Assembly (NCBI GenBank): GCA_027596075.1
Contig: JADGJC010000033.1
Span: 62,001 to 126,000, forward strand
Length of the DNA stretch: 64,000 nucleotides
Source: Rhizophlyctis rosea
Taxonomy: Eukaryota > Chytridiomycota > Chytridiomycetes > Rhizophlyctidales > Rhizophlyctidaceae
Direction of reading: 5' to 3'
Positions 58,313 through 64,000 of this stretch are shown piece by piece; position 1 is the stretch's first letter, and every line of letters starts with the position of its first letter. The notes beneath the pieces were generated by a model. It was not told where the DNA came from. It was given only the letters and a program-made list of their open reading frames with translations, and made no database searches. Position numbers and translations under genes: made by a program.

Positions 58313-60279
58313 TCAGAAACCATGATAGAAGAAGGTTCGCCCGCTGGTATACTCCTCTACGCTGCTGTATGCTGCATGTGTTTCGTCAGTGTTATTCTCA
58401 CATGATAGTAACTCCTGAATAACTCACAGGAAGCGTCAACGATTCGTTCAAGATGTGGCAGAATTTCCCACAGAGGAAGAAAAAGCGTGAAGTCCAAAGC
58501 TGCGTAAACGCTAAACTCGTGCGCGTAGACTTCTTTCGGCTGAACTTCAAGATATCTCTCGGCAGTCTGGGTCGGCCCATTCAGCACCGGGACCATTCGT
58601 ACTTTTGGCGTCAAGTCTTACCTCCAGCAAGCGAGCGTAATTTAGCTCTTTGGGATCATTCACTTTACAAGCGAGTAGAAGACAAACGGCTGATCGAGAT
58701 CAGTTAGACATCAATAAAAGCGACTGTCAAAAGATATCGACATACCTGCTACTAATCGTCTGTTGACTTTGTTCACCATTTGCTGTGGTGCCAATCAATG
58801 ATGAGAAAAGCCAATGAAAAGCGTACGAATTTCGTATTACCTTCAGAACGAGCTTCTCGAAATAGACATATGCGGACGCAACACTTGAAAGTTCAAGATC
58901 CTGTTCACGGAGTTAGACAATTCGCCATTGGTAACATAACTGATACGACCATACCCGGATCAGCGCAATTTGCAGCAGCTTCTCCTTGATTCTCCTGATC
59001 TTCGTAAGAGTGATTGACGCATCTACTGTGGGGTGAGTCTCTCGGAAATGCTCATTGAGCTGTTTTCGGATATCCGAGGGTTTGCTGTATTGAATGATGG
59101 AGCCCTGTGTCGAGGTTGAGTGAAGTGTGCCAGCTACTTGCAGAAGGTACAACCCACCATGAAGCACGGAAGTGTCAATACGGTTTTGTGTTTTCCAATC
59201 TTCAGCTCGGGATCATCCAATAAGAAAGGGTGGTACGACGTGTTTTCAACTCCTTGTGAACTGCAAAGATGTGGAAGTTTCATATAGGCGTTCTGTGATG
59301 GGCATTGGGAGTTAACCCACCTTAAGGTATGAGCAGGAATCAACAGGTCCGCGTAGGAAGCTGCGATCTAAAGCTGCGATGAGTATATTTGCGAATGACC
59401 GCCACACGAGTGACGTTACCTTCTTTCGTTTGACTGCATCGATCGCCTGGATTGTGAACTTGTCCCTGTTCGAGCGCATTCAGACGCCAGTCGCCCCATC
59501 CATTTCAATGATATGACTCACAAGTATTGTGCCGCGAACACTCTGGATTTGGTTCGTTGTCTCTTTGGTTTTGCCTTCCCTCCTCTATATGGAATCACGG
59601 AAAACATGGACATCGGAACTCCCTGGCGGACGACTGAGTTTCGCTTTCATGATGCCATCATCGGATATATAGCCACATACATTTGGAGTGGTGATGGTCA
59701 CTGTATGGTCTACTAGCGCGTTGATACTCTTTCCTGTTTCGTTGGAAGGGCGCCTGGAGTCGCTTAACCGGTGCCGTTGCAAAACCTTCCCCGAGAATAT
59801 TTGGAAAGTTGGTGGTACATATGGGTTTTGTGGAGTGCCTGTAAGGGCGTTAAGATACTTCCTTGCCAAGACAGCACATTTTTGCATTGACCTGTGGTTT
59901 GATTTTCACCAATCCTGTTTGGAGATGTAGGGCCTGAGAGTTCTCCATCCTCCAACTCTGGAATGATGTTATTGCGAGAGGAGCCTCTTCGTTTATCACC
60001 GTCAAGCTTAATATTCAACAAAAAATCTATCGTCGCTCGCTCTTTTTCAGTATAGACTCTTTCTGGATTTGCCAACACTTTCTCTTCTTCGACGACCGGC
60101 GAGCTTTGCGGCTCCTCCGAACCACGCCAAGACGGTGGCAGGAGGCCGGCTTCCGTCAATTGCCTGGGAGGACATTCTGACCCTAAAAGTATACCGGATA
60201 GAAAGTGGATTGCCGCTGCTTGACGGACTGCTAGCTGCTGTCGCTCTGCTTCGTTTTCACTTGGCACTGCAACTTCCAT
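58313..60279 (-). CDS. CABLES-type cyclin-like protein
   Basis: Twelve exons (60279-59892, 59838-59681, 59622-59522, 59465-59420, 59367-59321, 59260-59158, 59104-58955, 58900-58841, 58782-58746, 58689-58622, 58557-58428, 58371-58313) sum to 448 residues. CABLES proteins link CDKs to kinases such as Abl and bear an atypical cyclin box. Family blocks appear in order: AAIHFLSGILL and ATIDFLLNIKLDGDKRR, MSMFSVIPYRGG, AASYADLLIPAHTL, FLLDDPELKIGKHKTVL, YSKPSDIRKQLNEHFRETHP, LTLTKIRRIKEKLL, SAYVYFEKLVLK and the final cyclin helix VYAHEFSVYAALDFTLFLPL. The last exon is less sure. It is divergent with BMS1. The cyclin-box call is strong; its CDK partner is unknown. Confidence 0.85.
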
Positions 60280-60513
60280 CTACTGCGATGCTACTTATAG
60301 AGTTTAGTTGTGAAACTTGGAGCATGCGAAAAGGATCCAACAACGTTGGGGCACCATCCAGATGGCGTGTGGCTGAAGAGCGCCACGGGTGTCAGCACAA
60401 GCCACAAACGGCGCAGCCGAAATATTTTTGGCCACAATCTCAACACAGGCTTGACCCAATTTCAACTTTCACTGACACACACCGCCATTTGCAGCCCATT
60501 AACTGGTGGGAAA
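60280..60513. promoter_or_regulatory. Shared 5' region of CABLES-like gene and BMS1
   Basis: A 234 bp gap between divergent ATGs. No clear TATA box is present. Confidence 0.4.
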
Positions 60514-63500
60514 ATGGACGAGCGAAAGACAAAGGCTCATAGGCCGCGGCAGGCGGGTCCAAAGGCGGAAAAGAAAGACAAGAACAGGAAAAATGCGGAG
60601 AAAAACAACCCTAAGGTACGGTACTTTTACTATACCATACCACAAATACTTGCTTACCCATAGCTTCGTGCAGGCTTTTGCTTCATACTCTGGCAAACGA
60701 GCAGACCGGACAATACGGAGAAACTTGGAAAAGGAGCAAAAGAAGCTACACGTCCCTTTAGTGGACCGAACGCCTTTAGAAGCACCACCCGTTGTTGTAG
60801 CAGTTGTTGGACCGCCTGGGGTATGTGCCGCCATTTGTTTGCAAACAAAGGACATCAACCCGACAATTGTCCTTTGCTGTGTATAGACGGGAAAGACGAC
60901 ACTGATTCGATCCTTGATCAAGCGGTATACCAAACATAATCTGTCGGAGATCAAAGGTCCCATCACAGTTGTCAGCGGGAAACACCGACGCCTCACTTTC
61001 ATTGAATGCAACAATGACGTGAACTCCATGATTGATGTGGCGAAGGTGGCAGATCTGGTGCTTCTTCTGATTGATGCGAGCTTTGGTTTTGAGATGGTAA
61101 CAAACGATGGTTGGGGAAGTTGATAGTTCCATACTTACCGCCTCTTACAGGAAACATTCGAGTTCCTCAACGTGCTGCAAACCCATGGTTTTCCCAAAAT
61201 CATGGGTGTCTTGACCCATCTCGATAAATTCAAAGACAACAAAAGGCTGCGGAAGACCAAAAAACGGCTGAAGCAACGTTTCTGGACGGAGATCTATCAG
61301 GGCGCTAAGCTGTTCTATCTGTCCGGTCTTATCAATGGTCGCTATCCTAAAAACGAAGTGTTGAACCTGTCACGATTCATATCTGTCATGAAGTTCAGAC
61401 CCCTGGTGTGGAGAAACACACACCCTTACGTGTTGGCGGATCGTGTGGAAGACTTGACGGATCCTGAGAAGATTCGGTTGCAACCCAAATGTGATCGGAC
61501 AGTTTCCTTGTACGGATATATGCGGGGCACGAATCTGAAGTCAAACATGAAGGTAAGCGAGCTGTCGTGTCTTGATTATGTTGCGATGTTGAAGTTTGAC
61601 ACCCTTGGCTAGGTACATATCCCCGGAGTTGGAGATCAGCGAATATCCGAAATCAGTATCTTGCCTGATCCATGCCCCATACCCGACAAAGTCCGAAAGA
61701 TGTTGAATGAGAAACATAAGTTGCTCTATGCCCCAATGTCGGATGTCGGTGGCATTTTATACGACAAGGATGCTGTGTACATCAATGTTCCAGGACAGTA
61801 CAGTAAGAATGAAGAGGATGGAGATGACGACGGTATGTTGTGCAACATGAATCACATCAGCGCTCACAAATTCAACGGCCTCTTTGCTCAATAGTTATGG
61901 CGGAGAAGGGCACAGGGGAGCGGATGGTCATGAATCTGCAGGACGCGGCGGATACTTTTGCGGACAAGATTGAGCAGAGTGAATTGCGGCTGTTCAAATC
62001 ATCTGCACCACTAAGAGCAGCTGATTTGGAAGTGGAAACCGAGGACGGTCGGGTTAGGCGGAGAGTGGGCGGTGCTGTTGGTGAGGATGACGATGAGGAG
62101 GACGATGACGATGATGACGACGAAGATGACGTTCTGGAAGGTGATGCGGGGGAAGATGATGAGGACGATGACGATGATGAAGGGGAGGAGGACGACGACG
62201 AAGAAGCCATGCAACGTTTGAATTATCGTGAGGGACGCAGATCTGCCTCTAGATTGTTGCGCGAGGAAGTGGAGGAAGGAAAGGATGAAGCTTTTGCTTT
62301 TGCGGACAGCGACAGTGATATGGGTCTTGATAGCGAGGAAGAGGCGGGACGGGTAAATGGTGGGGACGGGTTTGATGACTCCGAGGAGGAGGAAGAGGAT
62401 GATGATGATGATGAGGGACCAAGGTGGAAAGCGAAGTTGCTGGAAAGGGCAGAAACGGCTTTCAAAGCGCGGAAGCGAGTGAATCTCATGCAGCTAGTAT
62501 ATGGATCGGAGGAGAATGTTGGACTCGGAGGGGAGTTGGAATCGGAGAGCGAGGAAGATGCGGAGGAGGGCGGGCTGTTCACAGTGAAAAAGCGGAGGGT
62601 TCGAAAGACACGATCGCTTGCGCTTGTGGATACGTGTAAAGTGGAGGTACTGACGGAGGACTTGCAGGGTTGGGATGATGAAGATGTGAGTAATTGTCAG
62701 GTTCATCTGCGCTTGATTTCGCTGTAACTCATTTTGTACACTTTTCTAGACATTGGAATCTCTCCGCTACCGCTTCATCACCGCACAACCGCAAGCAGGG
62801 GCAGGCGGAGAGGGGAATGAGAACGGCGAGAACGGGGACGAAGAAGTCTACGGCGACTTTGAAGATCTGGAAACAGGGGAGGTAGTGAAAGCTGATGGGA
62901 CAGAAGACGAGACCAAGCCTGCTGAGGCGGATGACGAAGGAACAGCACTAGCAAAGAAAAAGGAAGAATTGAAACGCAAGTTCGATGCGGAGTACGACGG
63001 CAGTGACGAGGAAGATGGGAAGGGCAATCTGTATGAAACGATGAAGGAGGATCTGGCTCGGCAGGCGGCACTCAATCGTGCGGAATTTGAGGACGATGAT
63101 CCGGAGACGAGGGCGCAGGTGGAAGGGTACAGACCTGGATTGTACGTCCGGATAGTTTTGCAAGGGATGCCTTGTGAGTTTGTGGAGAACTTTGATCCGG
63201 TGTATCCGGTTATCATTGGAGGGTTGTTGCCTACGGAAGAGACGTTTGGTTTCATGCAGGTGAGTTGCGATGTTTGAGAGATGGTTTCGATCGCCCGTCA
63301 ATAACTTTGGGGTCAAGGTCCGCATAAAGCGCCACCGTTGGCATAAGAAAATTCTCAAAACGAATGATCCACTTATCTTTTCGTTGGGCTGGAGACGGTT
63401 CCAAAGTATACCCATTTACTCGCTGGACGACCGGATACGAAACCGGATGTTGAAGTACACGCCGGAACATATGCATTGTTTGGCTACCATTTACGGTATG

Positions 63501-64000
63501 TACCTTGGCCGGTGCAAGTTCAGAATGCATCTCATGTATCCTGACTTCACGTTCCATCAGGCCCTGTAACACCTCCTAACACCGGTTTCTGTTGCGTTCA
63601 ATCCGTCTCTGAAGTTTCGGTATGTCTTTGCATGGTCAATCGCCGTTCATTTTTCCCACATTGTATTTAAAGGTATTCATTCTCCGCAGACGGGTTTCCG
63701 CATCAGCGCCACTGGTGTCGTTCTCGACATCAATCAAAGCACGGAAGTCGTCAAGAAGCTCAAACTTACTGGAACGCCGTACAAGGTCTTCAAGAACACC
63801 GCGTTCATCAAGGATATGTTTACTACTGCTTTGGAAGTTGCCAAGTTTGAAGGGGCCAGCATTCGAACTGTCAGTGGTATTCGGGGGCAGGTCAAGAAGG
63901 CTCTGGCGGTATGTTGTCCGCCCTTTCATCATGGACTTCTTATCCGAACCGCATTAGTCACTTCCAAATATCTAATGCACAATTGGTTTCTCATAGAAAC
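60514..64000 (+). CDS. BMS1: Ribosome biogenesis GTPase BMS1 (3' end beyond window)
   Basis: Exons 60514-60615, 60674-60820, 60887-61096, 61151-61552, 61613-61832, 61895-62685, 62750-63259, 63318-63495, 63561-63619, 63690-63908 and 63997 to the edge. BMS1 is the nucleolar GTPase of the SSU processome; with Rcl1 it drives early 18S rRNA maturation. The P-loop is GPPGTGKTT (split by an intron), followed by [19 protein letters not shown] and GVLTHLDKF (G4). The mid region is very acidic (62080-62215, runs of Asp/Glu). The C-terminal AARP2CN/BMS1-type block begins with [34 protein letters not shown] and [14 protein letters not shown]. About 950 residues are visible; the rest runs off the right edge. 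Confidence 0.95.

Noticed and set aside
61872..62582. Ser-rich open frames antisense to BMS1
   Set aside because: They are shadows of the Asp/Glu-rich coding tract on the plus strand.

Overview
This is a gene-dense piece of a fungal nuclear genome, most likely from a zoosporic lineage (Chytridiomycota, possibly Spizellomycetales-like). The lineage is an inference. It rests on many short spliceosomal introns (about 45-110 bases; GTRNGT donors; CTAAC or CTGAC branch sites a few bases before AG), a typical fungal housekeeping set, and genes rare or absent in Dikarya: a class C GPCR, a CABLES homologue and bacterial-type solute-binding ectodomains. No rRNA, convincing tRNA, transposon or CRISPR array was seen.

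Layout. 0-11 kb: the 5' end of a BAR-domain gene (- strand, runs off the left edge), an unrecognised multi-exon gene, a Pro/Gln-rich protein, the proteasome tether STS1/Cut8, MsrA, a small membrane protein, another unrecognised gene and a PD-(D/E)XK nuclease-like protein. 11.6-24.7 kb: two putative receptors, a secreted solute-binding-protein (SBP)-TM-SH3 protein (- strand) and a large class C (GABA-B-like) seven-TM receptor with an SBP-like ectodomain (+ strand), with the nucleolin/NSR1 homologue between them. 25-39 kb: ERG10 thiolase, AP-2 mu (an assembly gap lies in one of its introns), the cap methyltransferase ABD1, RB​M22/Ecm2, ATP12, an ERD1/EXS membrane protein, a PHOSPHO-type HAD phosphatase and a mitochondrial K+/H+-exchange-related protein. 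39.8-49.6 kb: Argonaute and a full-length ABCB transporter. 50-64 kb: an SH3-septin fusion, mitochondrial uS17, ATG12, a CSC1/TMEM63 channel, a CABLES-type cyclin-like protein, and BMS1 (runs off the right edge).

Gene models were built by hand. For nearly all multi-exon genes the exon lengths sum to a whole number of codons and the junctions restore known family motifs. Many genes sit head-to-head with 230-430 bp between start codons, which suggests shared promoters. Housekeeping themes are RNA processing and ribosome biogenesis (NSR1, ABD1, RBM22, BMS1, Argonaute), mitochondria (ATP12, uS17m, K+/H+ protein), and membrane traffic and autophagy (AP-2 mu, ERD1, ATG12, BAR protein). The most unusual content is the pair of bacterial-like solute-binding ectodomains, one joined to a cytoplasmic SH3 domain and one to a seven-TM GPCR core. 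Together they suggest eukaryotic solute sensing built on periplasmic-binding-protein folds.
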